In this document: in pieces, positions 51,995 to 61,409 of the stretch
Layout: each line of letters starts with the position of its first letter
Numbering within the stretch: position 1 is the stretch's first letter
From: Sphingomonadales bacterium
GTDB taxonomy: Bacteria > Pseudomonadota > Alphaproteobacteria > Sphingomonadales > Sphingomonadaceae
Direction: 5' to 3'
NCBI GenBank assembly: GCA_027486895.1
Contig: JAIXOE010000002.1
Location: forward strand, 1-64,000
DNA length: 64,000 bases
Position numbers and translations under genes: made by a program
The notes under the pieces: model-generated
The model's input: the letters and a program-made list of their open reading frames with translations, nothing else
Databases searched by the model: none
What the model was told of the DNA's origin: nothing

Positions 51995-53941
51995 TTAAGG
52001 TTCGACGATGTTGAATGCGCCCGGCATCGGGTCAAGCGCCGCCTGAAGCTTCTCAACGACGGACCGGTCGCCCTCAATCTTCAGCCCAGCCATTTGCAAT
52101 TGCGCTGCTGGCATTTTCAGAAACAGCAGAGCCAGAAACAATTGACGCGGTCCGGAAACCGTGACCGCTGGCGTGGCATGGCCTGTTCCCATTTCGCTGA
52201 TCATCACCGAGTTGCCAACCGTGACTTTTGCCGTCTCTTTCCGGTCTGAAATCACAAAGTTCAACGTCAGCGCTGCATTGCCGATAATCGTCGGATCCAA
52301 TCGCGTCGCGACCGATTCAAGCAACAGGCCCGTTGGAATAGCTGAGATCATATCGATGCTTTGGGCATTGATACCAGCCTTCATACCCTCCCGAAGGTCG
52401 CGTGCGCCCGACAGAAACATATTGCGCCAAATCGCGGATTCAGCCTGATAACCTTGCTGTTCATAGCTATCTGCGAGCAATGCGCGGCCTTCGACATTTT
52501 TAGGGTCGGCAAAGACCAATTGGTTCAACAAATCCGAGGACCAGCGATAGTCACCCGCCTTCATCGCTTTTTTGGCTGCGGCTACCAGCTTTTTGGCTCC
52601 GCCCATTGCGGCCACCATTTTCGCCGCACGAATTTCGGGTGGGTGCGGGTTGAGATTGGCGGGGACTGCGTCGTACCAGCCAAGATAATATTGATAAACT
52701 GCCTTCGAATTGTGGCTATAGGTGCCGTAATAGCCCTTGTTGAACCATTGGTCACCAATTGCTGGCGGCGCTTTCAACACCTCGGCAATTTCGGCCTGAG
52801 TCATGCCCTTGTTCATCATGCGGACGGTCTGATCATGCAGATAGCGATAGTTATCGCGCTGCCCCGACAACGAGCCTTTGACTTCAGGCTGCCCAAAGCG
52901 CGGCCAGCAGTGGCTTGAAATCATGATATCGCTCCGGTCGCCGTAAAGGTTGACGGCTTCGTTGAGGAACCCGGACCAACCCAACGCATCACGTACCTTT
53001 GCGCCGCGTGGCGTCAGAATATTATGCAGGCTGCATGTCGCAATTTCTGCAGCTAAGAATGTGCGGGCTGCAGGGACGTAAACGTTCATTTCAGCTGGCG
53101 CTTCTGTCTGCGGCACCATTTGGAACTCAAGCTTTACCCCGTCGATTTCCTGCACTTCTCCGGTTTTGCGAATGTCGATGGTTGGCGAAATAAGGGTAAT
53201 GTCGCCGCCGCCAATGCCTTTACCGATGCCACTACCCATTTGGCCCTGCGGCCCCGGTGCCAAGTTGCTACCAAACTGGAACGTGGCACGCCTGCTCATG
53301 GCAGGGCCAGCCATCACATTTTCGGACGCGGTTTCGGCGAGAAAATGTTCAGGCGCGACAATGGCAACCTTCCCTGCCTTCACGTCGGCTTCATTAACGA
53401 TTCCGCGCACGCCACCAAAATGGTCCCCATGGCTATGGCTATAGATGACCGCAGAAACAGGACGTGCACCCAGCTTTTCATTCACAAGCTTCAGCGCAGC
53501 CGCCGCCGTATCGCGGCTCGTCAACGGATCGATGATAATCCAACCCGTTTGCCCTTTGATGATGGTCATGTTGGACACATCAAACCCGCGCACTTGCCAC
53601 ATATTGTCGGTCACCGCGTAGAGGCCATGCTTGCGCAAAAGCCCCATGTGCCGCCAAAGACTTGGGTTCACCGTATCTGGTGAAGCGTTATTACTCATCC
53701 AGTCATATGCGCCCAGATTCCAGACAGGCTTGCCATCTTTGTTCGTGATGACGGGGTCCGCCAACGTGCCGATAAACCCGCGATCTGCAAATTCAAGGTC
53801 ACGACCATCTTCGGCCGGAAGCTGCGCCGCCATGCTGCGCTGTGCCGCGACTGTCGCGTCCGATGCTGGCTTGGCGTCTTGTGCAAAAGCACCTGTGGCC
53901 GACGCCGTGCTCAATAACACGGCGCATAAGAATTTCTGCAT
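51995..53941 (-). CDS. Exported alkylsulfatase-like metallo-beta-lactamase-fold hydrolase
   Basis: A 648-residue protein of the SdsA1/BDS1 group. It has a signal peptide (MQKFLCAVLLSTASATGAFA), an MBL domain with the zinc motif SHSHGDHFGG, a dimerisation domain in the middle (with HCWPRFGQPEVKGSL), and a C-terminal SCP2-like domain that binds the alkyl chain. The family hydrolyses long-chain primary or secondary alkyl sulfates. GGGGGAGA before the ATG at 53941 supports that start over one 12 codons upstream. It converges on mltG. Confidence 0.92.
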   Translation of the reverse strand: MQKFLCAVLLSTASATGAFAQDAKPASDATVAAQRSMAAQLPAEDGRDLEFADRGFIGTLADPVITNKDGKPVWNLGAYDWMSNNASPDTVNPSLWRHMGLLRKHGLYAVTDNMWQVRGFDVSNMTIIKGQTGWIIIDPLTSRDTAAAALKLVNEKLGARPVSAVIYSHSHGDHFGGVRGIVNEADVKAGKVAIVAPEHFLAETASENVMAGPAMSRRATFQFGSNLAPGPQGQMGSGIGKGIGGGDITLISPTIDIRKTGEVQEIDGVKLEFQMVPQTEAPAEMNVYVPAARTFLAAEIATCSLHNILTPRGAKVRDALGWSGFLNEAVNLYGDRSDIMISSHCWPRFGQPEVKGSLSGQRDNYRYLHDQTVRMMNKGMTQAEIAEVLKAPPAIGDQWFNKGYYGTYSHNSKAVYQYYLGWYDAVPANLNPHPPEIRAAKMVAAMGGAKKLVAAAKKAMKAGDYRWSSDLLNQLVFADPKNVEGRALLADSYEQQGYQAESAIWRNMFLSGARDLREGMKAGINAQSIDMISAIPTGLLLESVATRLDPTIIGNAALTLNFVISDRKETAKVTVGNSVMISEMGTGHATPAVTVSGPRQLFLALLFLKMPAAQLQMAGLKIEGDRSVVEKLQAALDPMPGAFNIVEP

Positions 53942-54023
53942 GTTGGTCTCTCCCCCAAATTTTTTGCTAAGATGCATCAGATGGCGGCGGAGGTAAATCG
54001 ACTATTTAATCGCGCGGTTGAAT

Positions 54024-56201
54024 CTACAAAAAACTATAGGGATCAACATCAACGCCAACGCGGACGCTGCGAGGAAATTGTAAGCCGCCGAGCCACTCGC
54101 GAATGATAGTCTGCACCTCGACCGAACGTTGCGCATGCACCAAGAGCCGCTGGCGATAGCGACCGCGCAGCATTGCCAGCGGCGCTGGCGCAGGGCCATA
54201 GACATACATGCCGTCGACCTGTGGCGCGGCGCCGCCAACCGCACGTGCCGCCTCAATCGCCTCGCGCTCGTCTTCTGAAGAAATGATGATTGCGGCAAAG
54301 CGCCCGAACGGCGGCGCTCCTGCGGATTTGCGTTGCTCGGTTTCCGCATCATAAAATGCATCGCGGTCACCCGCGACCAATGCGGCGATAACGGGATGCT
54401 TAGGGTTCCGCGTCTGAATGAACACCTCACCCGGCTTTTCGCCGCGCCCTGCCCGCCCAGCCGCCTGTGCAATTTGCTGAAATGTGCGTTCAGCAGCGCG
54501 CAGATCGCCACCTTCAAGCCCCAGATCTGCATCAATGACGCCAACCAAGGTCAGCTCGGGGAAGTGGTAACCTTTGGTCACCAACTGCGTGCCGATGATG
54601 ATGTCGACCGCCTTGCTTTCAACGCGCGAGACGAACTCGGCGGCTTTTTCGGGAGACCATAAGGTATCGGACGTGGCAACAATCGTTCGCGCATCCGGCA
54701 ACAGCCTGTTTACCTCATCGCAAATCCGTTCAACGCCGGGCCCGCAGGCAACCAAGGTGTCGCTTTCGCCGCACTCAGGGCACTCCTCAGGTGGCGGCAT
54801 GACATGGCCGCAATGATGGCACGCAAGACGGCGGACGAGCCTGTGTTCAACCATCCAGCTTGTGCAATTGGGGCATTGAAAGCGGTGTCCGCATGTCCTG
54901 CACAAGGTGAGCGGCGCAAACCCGCGCCGGTTAAGGAACAATAGGCTTTGCTCACCGCGCTCGACGCGCTCTTCCAAAGCCTTGAGCAATGTTGGCGCAA
55001 TCCAATGTTGACGCTCGGGCGCATCCAAGGTGAGGTCAATCGCCTTGATTTCCGGCATTTTAGCCGCGCCGAAACGTGACGGGATTTCCAATCCCTTATA
55101 GCGGCCAATCGTCACCATATGGCGCGATTCCAATGCGGGTGTGGCAGACGCCAGCACCACCGGAAATCCCTCAAAACGACCACGCATCACCGCAACATCA
55201 CGGGCATGGTAGCGTACGCCATCTTCTTGCTTGAAACTGCTCTCATGCGCTTCGTCGACGATGATCAGCCGCAGATTGGCGAACGGCAGGAACAAGGCCG
55301 ATCGCGCGCCGACGAGCACTTTTGCGCTGCCATCTGCAACAGCGCGCCACACACGGCGACGCTGCGTTGACCGCAAATTGCTATGCCATACGGCAGGCTC
55401 GACCCCGAACCGCGCTTCAAACCGCGAAAGGAACGGCGCCGTCAGAGCAATTTCGGGGAGCAGCACGAGAACTTGCTTGCCCAGACGAATGGCCTCAGCA
55501 ACCGCTTCAAAATAGGTTTCGGTTTTGCCAGACCCGGTGACGCCGTCGAGAACAAACGTATCAAATCCCCCGGTGCGGACGGCAGTGACCATTGCGTCTG
55601 CTGCGACCATTTGGGCGTCATTCAGTTTAGGCACGTCGAAATCTGCCAGCGGCTCGGGAAGCGGCGAATCTACACTGATTGTCACCGGCTCAAAAGCGCC
55701 CACCTTTATGAGCCCGCGGATGACCGCGTCACTTACGCCGGCTTCTGCCGCGAGTTCCCGCACGAGGCCTTGGGCGCCCTCCAACGCGTCAAGCGCGGCA
55801 GCACGTTGCGGGGTCAACCGTGCCGGTTCAAAGCCGGTGCGCCGATATTCAGTGATAGTACCAGATGCGCTGAAGGCCGCAGACGACGCCAAGACCATGC
55901 GCAACACCGCTGCATGGCTCGTCAGATAATAATCCGCGACCCAATTGACCAAGCGGCGCAGCCCTGACCCAAGCGGCGGACATTCGACCAATTCGAGCAC
56001 AGATCGAAGTTTGCTGGCATCAACCTGCTCATCGCCAAAGACATCATCGTCCCAGATAACACCCGGCAATTTGCGTGGACCCAGCGGGACCATCACCACG
56101 CAACCAGGACCTGCATCCATGCCAGCAGGCAACCGATAGTCGAGCGGACCAATCGCTTGCGTCAACAGGACGACACGGACACGGTTGGTGGGCGGACTCA
56201 T
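54024..56201 (-). CDS. priA: Primosomal protein N' (replication restart helicase)
   Basis: Restarts stalled replication forks. The 725-residue protein has an N-terminal DNA-binding domain, Walker A GVTGSGKTE, DEAH box VDEAHESSF, and a zinc-binding insert with four CxxC pairs (CRTCGHRFQCPNC, then CHHC and CPEC). The ATG at 56201 is chosen over a TTG at 56222. Divergent from the transaldolase gene. Confidence 0.96.
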   Translation of the reverse strand: MSPPTNRVRVVLLTQAIGPLDYRLPAGMDAGPGCVVMVPLGPRKLPGVIWDDDVFGDEQVDASKLRSVLELVECPPLGSGLRRLVNWVADYYLTSHAAVLRMVLASSAAFSASGTITEYRRTGFEPARLTPQRAAALDALEGAQGLVRELAAEAGVSDAVIRGLIKVGAFEPVTISVDSPLPEPLADFDVPKLNDAQMVAADAMVTAVRTGGFDTFVLDGVTGSGKTETYFEAVAEAIRLGKQVLVLLPEIALTAPFLSRFEARFGVEPAVWHSNLRSTQRRRVWRAVADGSAKVLVGARSALFLPFANLRLIIVDEAHESSFKQEDGVRYHARDVAVMRGRFEGFPVVLASATPALESRHMVTIGRYKGLEIPSRFGAAKMPEIKAIDLTLDAPERQHWIAPTLLKALEERVERGEQSLLFLNRRGFAPLTLCRTCGHRFQCPNCTSWMVEHRLVRRLACHHCGHVMPPPEECPECGESDTLVACGPGVERICDEVNRLLPDARTIVATSDTLWSPEKAAEFVSRVESKAVDIIIGTQLVTKGYHFPELTLVGVIDADLGLEGGDLRAAERTFQQIAQAAGRAGRGEKPGEVFIQTRNPKHPVIAALVAGDRDAFYDAETEQRKSAGAPPFGRFAAIIISSEDEREAIEAARAVGGAAPQVDGMYVYGPAPAPLAMLRGRYRQRLLVHAQRSVEVQTIIREWLGGLQFPRSVRVGVDVDPYSFL

Positions 56202-56376
56202 CGCAACGATATAGGCAGACAATCAGGGGACGTCACCCACCTATCCCTGCCAATTCAACAGCATGGTCCATTAGCGGGATATATTGCGGCGATTCGTCGC
56301 GGAATATTGGCTGTCATTTCCGCCCTAACTTTGCCAATAGGCAATCTAACGAATCTACTATCAGGAATAACGTGCC

Positions 56377-57030
56377 ATGAAATTCTTTGCCGACACCGCT
56401 GACATTGCCGATATCAAAGATCTGGCAGCGACCGGCTTGCTTGATGGCGTCACCACCAACCCGTCATTGATTGCCAAATCGGGTCGGGACTTCATTGAAG
56501 TAACACGCGAAATTTGTGCGCTGACTGATGGACCTGTATCCGCAGAAGTCGTCGCGCTCGATCATGCAACAATGATGAAAGAGGCAGAAATCCTGCGCAA
56601 GATTGCAAGCAACGTCTGCATAAAGGTGCCATTGACGATTGATGGTTTGAAAACCTGCAAGGCCCTGACCTCAGAAGGTACTATGGTCAATGTGACTTTG
56701 TGCTTTTCTGCCAATCAAGCGCTGCTTGCTGCCAAAGCGGGTGCGACATTTGTATCGCCATTCGTCGGTCGTCATGACGACAATGGCTTTGACGGCATGC
56801 AGCTCATTAGCGACATTCGCCTGATTTATGACAATTATGCATTCGACACTGAAATCCTTGTCGCAAGCGTGCGCCATGGTGTTCATGTGCTTGAAGCTGC
56901 CAAAATCGGGGCAGACGTGATGACGGCACCACCTGCTGTCATCAAGGGCCTGTTCAAGCATATCCTGACGGACAAGGGCATCGAGGGCTTTTTGGCTGAC
57001 TGGGCAAAGACCGGACAAGCCATCGGCTGA
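56377..57030 (+). CDS. fsa: Transaldolase-like fructose-6-phosphate aldolase
   Basis: A 217-residue small transaldolase-family protein. The Schiff-base lysine lies in CIKVPLT, after [13 protein letters not shown] and [14 protein letters not shown]-terminal region is [14 protein letters not shown]. These short members act as either fructose-6-phosphate aldolases or transaldolases and are hard to tell apart without an assay. Lies beside priA, a common neighbour in alphaproteobacteria. Confidence 0.92.
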   Translation: MKFFADTADIADIKDLAATGLLDGVTTNPSLIAKSGRDFIEVTREICALTDGPVSAEVVALDHATMMKEAEILRKIASNVCIKVPLTIDGLKTCKALTSEGTMVNVTLCFSANQALLAAKAGATFVSPFVGRHDDNGFDGMQLISDIRLIYDNYAFDTEILVASVRHGVHVLEAAKIGADVMTAPPAVIKGLFKHILTDKGIEGFLADWAKTGQAIG

Positions 57031-57191
57031 ACCTATCGGCGCGGGTTTAATTGAAGTGCTACCCGTGCCTCGATATGATATCGCATAGCGGCGAAGTGCC
57101 TATGGGTTATTCGCCGTATAGAAAATAAATGCGGGCAGACCTATCTTCGGGATTAAAGTTAGTGGGCACTGCGGTCCGCTGGAGACCCAAG

Positions 57192-57827
57192 ATGAACAAG
57201 CCCGAGAAGGTGTTTACCATCGCACATATACATTATGAAGACGAAATTGGTGAGAACGGCAAGATTGTCGTTCCCGACGACGTTCAAGACGCCATCCGTA
57301 CATTAATCCGCTGGTCTGGTGATGACCCAGCCCGCGAAGGCCTTCTGGATACTCCAGCGCGCGTCGGACGGGCTTGGCGTGAATATTGTGGCGGCTATGC
57401 GGAAGACCCTGCTGCGCATCTGTCTCGCACGTTTCAGGAAGTCGGCGGATACCATGAACTGGTCCTGCTGAAGGATATCCCGTTCCAGTCGCATTGCGAA
57501 CACCACATGGCTCCGATTATTGGCAAGGCATCGATTGCCTATATGCCAACCGATCGCGTTGTCGGCATTTCAAAACTCGCGCGCGTGCTGCACGGTTTTG
57601 CACAACGCCTTCAGGTGCAGGAACGCCTGACCGCTGAAGTTGCAAACTGCATTTGGGAGCATCTAAAGCCCGAGGGCGTAGCGGTTGTCATCGAGGCGCA
57701 GCATGGTTGCATGACTGGCCGAGGCGTAAAGGTGCATGGCGTCGGTATGGTGACGTCAAAGCTTATCGGCTGCTTCCTTGATGACCAATCCAGCCGCAAG
57801 GAAGTCATGAGCCTGATGGGCTACTGA
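57192..57827 (+). CDS. folE: GTP cyclohydrolase I
   Basis: Converts GTP to dihydroneopterin triphosphate for folate synthesis. The 211-residue protein has zinc ligands in PFQSHCEHHMAP and AQHGCMTGRG, and LARVLHGFAQRLQVQERLT. GGAGA lies six bases before the ATG at 57192; the longer frame from 57129 is not needed. nadC follows in the same direction. Confidence 0.96.
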   Translation: MNKPEKVFTIAHIHYEDEIGENGKIVVPDDVQDAIRTLIRWSGDDPAREGLLDTPARVGRAWREYCGGYAEDPAAHLSRTFQEVGGYHELVLLKDIPFQSHCEHHMAPIIGKASIAYMPTDRVVGISKLARVLHGFAQRLQVQERLTAEVANCIWEHLKPEGVAVVIEAQHGCMTGRGVKVHGVGMVTSKLIGCFLDDQSSRKEVMSLMGY

Positions 57828-57907
57828 TTACGGCATTGCTGCCCGGTTCGAACGCACTTATGGATAGGGGCAACCCCATCCCGTAAAAATCGCCGGACTG
57901 CACTGAC

Positions 57908-58756
57908 ATGGCCTTTGACCTTCCCCATTTTGATCTCGACGCATTTGTCCGCGCCACGCTTGCCGAGGATTTGGGGCCAACCGGAACCGACGTAACATCG
58001 CAAAGCGTTATTCCGGCCGATGTGCGGTTTGAAGGCACGATGGATAGCCGTGACGCGATTGTCGTCGCGGGGCTGCCAATTGCCATCGCTTTTTTCAAAT
58101 CGCTTGATCCGTCGATGGAAATCGACCTGCTGGTCGAAGAAGGACAGCGCGTTGCTGCTGGCACTGATCTCATGCGGCTTCGAGGCAATGCCCGTGCCAT
58201 GCTGACGGCAGAGCGTTCGGCCCTGAATACGGTCCAGCATCTTTCGGGCATCGCCACCCTCACACGGCAATATGTCGACGCGATTTCGGGCACGGGCTGC
58301 ATCTTGTTGGACACGCGAAAGACCATTCCCGGGCTTCGCGTGCTTGAAAAATATGCCACACGCATGGGTGGGGCCACGAACCACCGCATGGGCCTGTGGG
58401 ATGCCGCGATGATTAAGGACAATCATGTGGCAGTCGCTGGCGGCGTTGCCGAGGCTGTCCGCCGCGCACGTGACGCAGGCGTCGAACGCATCATATTGGA
58501 AGTCGATAGCATCGCGCAGATCGAACCCGGCCTTGCAGCGGGCGCAAGTCACTTGCTGCTCGACAATATGGACGCAGATACGCTGCGCACGGCAGTTGCA
58601 TTAATTGCCGGCCGTGTGCCGACCGAAGCATCTGGCGGCGTCACGCTTGATACCATTCGCGCCAAAGCGGAAACCGGCGTCACGTACATCTCGGTTGGAC
58701 GCCTGACGCAGAGCGCGCCTGCAGCCGACATCGGGCTGGATTTTGCGCAGGCTTAG
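57908..58756 (+). CDS. nadC: Nicotinate-nucleotide pyrophosphorylase (quinolinate phosphoribosyltransferase)
   Basis: Third step of de novo NAD synthesis: quinolinate plus PRPP to nicotinate mononucleotide. The 282-residue protein has LNTVQHLSGIATLTRQYV, the substrate-binding DTRKTIPGLR, KYATRMGGATNHR and IKDNHV. Partner nadB is at 21.4-22.9 kb. Its 3' end overlaps a possible start of the RNase T2 gene. Confidence 0.96.
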   Translation: MAFDLPHFDLDAFVRATLAEDLGPTGTDVTSQSVIPADVRFEGTMDSRDAIVVAGLPIAIAFFKSLDPSMEIDLLVEEGQRVAAGTDLMRLRGNARAMLTAERSALNTVQHLSGIATLTRQYVDAISGTGCILLDTRKTIPGLRVLEKYATRMGGATNHRMGLWDAAMIKDNHVAVAGGVAEAVRRARDAGVERIILEVDSIAQIEPGLAAGASHLLLDNMDADTLRTAVALIAGRVPTEASGGVTLDTIRAKAETGVTYISVGRLTQSAPAADIGLDFAQA

Positions 58757-59474
58757 CGGTCTTGCTCTAATGAGCGCAGCCGCTTGTTTGCTGCCCGCGC
58801 CGGTGCTGGCGCAAGCATGGCAATGTCAACCAACGAACTACTTACCGCGCCCCGCACTTGAGCTTCCTGCGCCCAATCAGGTCCGACGCACGGCAATTGC
58901 AGGCTATGTCCTGACATTAAGCTGGAGCCCCGAATTTTGCCGGGGACGCGAACGTGATCCATCGATGCGTTTCCAATGTTCAGGGACCATCGGCGACTTT
59001 GGTTTCATTCTTCATGGCCTGTGGCCCGAAGCCAAGGGACCAAATTATCCGCAATATTGTAGGTCGGTGGGCGTGTTGCCCCGGCAGACAGTCGCCAACA
59101 ACATCTGCCTTAGTCCGTCGCCCCAATTGCTGCAGCACCAATGGGCAAAACACGGCAGCTGCATGGCCAAAACGCCCGAGGCCTATTTTGGTGCAGCCCA
59201 GCTGCTGTTCAAGGCGATCGAGTTTCCCGACATGGCGCGGCTTTCGCGCGAGCCAGAACGCGGAACGCCATTAACTGCAGCGACGATTGCCGAGAGGTTT
59301 TCCGCGCTGAACGACGGGATGCCGGCGGATTCGATAACCGTTACGGTCAGCCCGAAAGGCTGGCTTCAGGAAGTACGCATTTGCCTAGACCGCAAATTCA
59401 AACCCCGGCGTTGCCCCAGTTTTAGCCGCGCCGGGTCTAGCAAAGCGCAGGTCAAAATCTGGCGCGGCCGTTAG
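58743..59474 (+). CDS. Exported ribonuclease T2 family protein
   Basis: Endoribonuclease active outside the cytoplasm. Signal peptide (RRLSGLALMSAAACLLP, cleaved near LAQ), CAS I motif FILHGLWPE and CAS II motif HQWAKHGSC carry the two catalytic histidines, with cysteines for disulfides. The TTG at 58743, inside nadC, gives a full signal peptide with arginines; the ATG at 58770 gives a weak one. Its stop codon overlaps that of the convergent DUF4112 gene. Confidence 0.9.
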   Translation: MRRLSGLALMSAAACLLPAPVLAQAWQCQPTNYLPRPALELPAPNQVRRTAIAGYVLTLSWSPEFCRGRERDPSMRFQCSGTIGDFGFILHGLWPEAKGPNYPQYCRSVGVLPRQTVANNICLSPSPQLLQHQWAKHGSCMAKTPEAYFGAAQLLFKAIEFPDMARLSREPERGTPLTAATIAERFSALNDGMPADSITVTVSPKGWLQEVRICLDRKFKPRRCPSFSRAGSSKAQVKIWRGR

Positions 59475-59899
59475 CGGTCGATAATGCGCGTGGACGGATG
59501 ATGTTTATCGAGATGTTTGCGGATTATCTTCAAATTCTTCGTATTTGAACGCCATACCAAGTCAAAGGCATCGCCCAGTAACGGCACCGCACCAATCGCA
59601 GTATCAATCCCAATGTTCGCCGTCATCCGCACCAGTTGCCATTTTGACATGCCCAGATTGCGGGCTTCCCAGACCATATATGCGCCCATAGCGGCAGTCA
59701 CGAGATCGCCTAGCACGGGCACCAAACCAATTACGGTATCTAAGCCCACCGGAATTCTTGTACCCGGAATGTGAAAGGCGCGCTCAAGCACTTTTTCCAG
59801 TGCTTCGACGCGCATGCGGATCGCCTGCGGATCATTGCCCATGCCCGGCAAGTCCTTAGCAATCTGCGCAAACTGTTCCTGCGAAATCGGCACTGGCAT
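59471..59899 (-). CDS. DUF4112 membrane-associated protein
   Basis: A 142-residue protein with the DUF4112 core: RIPVGLDTVIGLVPVLGD, ITNIGIDTAIGAVPLLGDAF-like repeats of Gly/Pro-rich hydrophobic hairpins, and a basic C-terminus. Function unknown. AAGGAG sits 2 bases before the ATG at 59899 and 8 bases before an in-frame GTG at 59893, which may be the true start. It follows the lipoprotein gene by 13 bp and is likely co-transcribed. Confidence 0.85.
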   Translation of the reverse strand: MPVPISQEQFAQIAKDLPGMGNDPQAIRMRVEALEKVLERAFHIPGTRIPVGLDTVIGLVPVLGDLVTAAMGAYMVWEARNLGMSKWQLVRMTANIGIDTAIGAVPLLGDAFDLVWRSNTKNLKIIRKHLDKHHPSTRIIDR

Positions 59900-59912
59900 A
59901 ACTCCTTTAGAC

Positions 59913-61367
59913 TTATGTTGGGTCCCGCCCGAGATATTGCAACAGGTGCCATCCCCGTCCATTTGCAAAATGTCCTAAAAGCCCAGGTCGCACGACCGAC
60001 CAGCGTAGCGGATTGGCGATGGGAATGAACCCGACTGTTGACTGCATCTCAGTTTCAGCCTGCCCCAATAGCTGCGCGCGCATCGCCATGTCTTTTGTCA
60101 TGCGCGCTTCTGCTACGATTTCGTCCGCCCGCGCGCTGCATATCGCGGCAAATTTGCAGGAAAGTTGGTCAAGATACCATGCAGGGCTGGATTGTTGTGC
60201 GGTCAGGTCAATCAGACGCAGGTCATGTGGTCTGTCCACGGTCACCCGTTCAATGTCCACGCCAACGGTGGCCAAATCTGCGCGAAGGCGCGCGAAAAAT
60301 ATGCGGCTGCCATAGCCACGCGGCAGCGCAACACGCAACGGCCGGATAGGTCCGTTCGCACTCTTCCAGTTTGCAATGCTTGCAGCAGCCATGGATCGCC
60401 TTTGGTCCATTGAAGGTGCCGCCCAATCCGGTCGCGATATGTCCGCGCGGTTGGGCAAGCTTTCGGGTACCAGCGTCACCGTTTCCCGCCATGCCACGAT
60501 GTCGAAAGCGGTAAGCAACTTTGGCCGGTCAATCGCCATGGCTATCGCTGTTCGGTTATCCTTGTCAGCCAGAAACGGGCCAGCCTGCGCTACCAATAGC
60601 CCAAACAAACCGGGGACAGCATCAAACTGGATTTCATTGGCATTGATCTTTGCTGCTTCAAGCAACGGGAAGGTTTCGAAACGTCCGCCTTCAATCAAAT
60701 CCGTCTGCGCGAGCACATAACGCGCGAGCACCAACGAAGCTTCGCCCCGGCGGAGCGTAACGGTTGCATTTCCCAGAACAGCCGCCCCATCGGCGTCGAT
60801 TTCGTTGCGCCGCAACTGCATGGCCTGCCCATTTTTCTTAGCCTGCATTGGGCCGGACCCAGCCCCACGACTTAATAGTCCGAATTCGGGAAGTGCCAGC
60901 AACTCAAGCAAGTACGGCATCGGCGCCTTAAGCCGGACTTCGACGACCTTGCCCGTCATAGCAACCACACGGTCGATAACAGCAAGTTCAGCGCCCAAAC
61001 GCCCTTTTTCGAGTTCGCTTATGCGACGGATCAACAGCCGCGCAACCTCTTGCGACTCCAGCTCGCGTCCATCATTCCACCGCGCTTTATTGAGGCGGAA
61101 GATATAGCTCATGCCGTCTTCAGTCACGATCCAGCGGTTCGCCAGTCCCGGCGCCACCCGCCCTTTTTCGTCAAAGGTCACCAGACCTTGGGCCGTTGCA
61201 CTGCGCAGATAGGCAGAGGCGGGCGGCAATGGCACCGCAGACACGTTAAAAGGCTTCGGACGGTCTTCAATGACGTCCACACGCACCCGATCATTGTCGA
61301 CGCCTTGCGAGCAACCGGCAAGCGCAGCCGAAAGCAGCAAAAGCAAAAACGGCAGCAGGCGGATCAT
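59913..61367 (-). CDS. Lipoprotein solute-binding protein (SBP_bac_5, peptide-type)
   Basis: A 484-residue periplasmic binding protein of the oligopeptide/nickel type. It begins with a lipoprotein signal (MIRLLPFLLLLLSAALAGC; lipobox LAGC), so it should be anchored by lipidation. The body contains AQGLVTFDEKGRVAPGLANR and FRLNKARWNDGREL, standard for the fold. No permease or ATPase genes are adjacent, so the transporter partner, if any, is elsewhere. Confidence 0.9.
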   Translation of the reverse strand: MIRLLPFLLLLLSAALAGCSQGVDNDRVRVDVIEDRPKPFNVSAVPLPPASAYLRSATAQGLVTFDEKGRVAPGLANRWIVTEDGMSYIFRLNKARWNDGRELESQEVARLLIRRISELEKGRLGAELAVIDRVVAMTGKVVEVRLKAPMPYLLELLALPEFGLLSRGAGSGPMQAKKNGQAMQLRRNEIDADGAAVLGNATVTLRRGEASLVLARYVLAQTDLIEGGRFETFPLLEAAKINANEIQFDAVPGLFGLLVAQAGPFLADKDNRTAIAMAIDRPKLLTAFDIVAWRETVTLVPESLPNRADISRPDWAAPSMDQRRSMAAASIANWKSANGPIRPLRVALPRGYGSRIFFARLRADLATVGVDIERVTVDRPHDLRLIDLTAQQSSPAWYLDQLSCKFAAICSARADEIVAEARMTKDMAMRAQLLGQAETEMQSTVGFIPIANPLRWSVVRPGLLGHFANGRGWHLLQYLGRDPT

Positions 61368-61409
61368 GCGGCCACCATAATCAGAATGTCCCCGCGCACA
61401 ATCCACGAT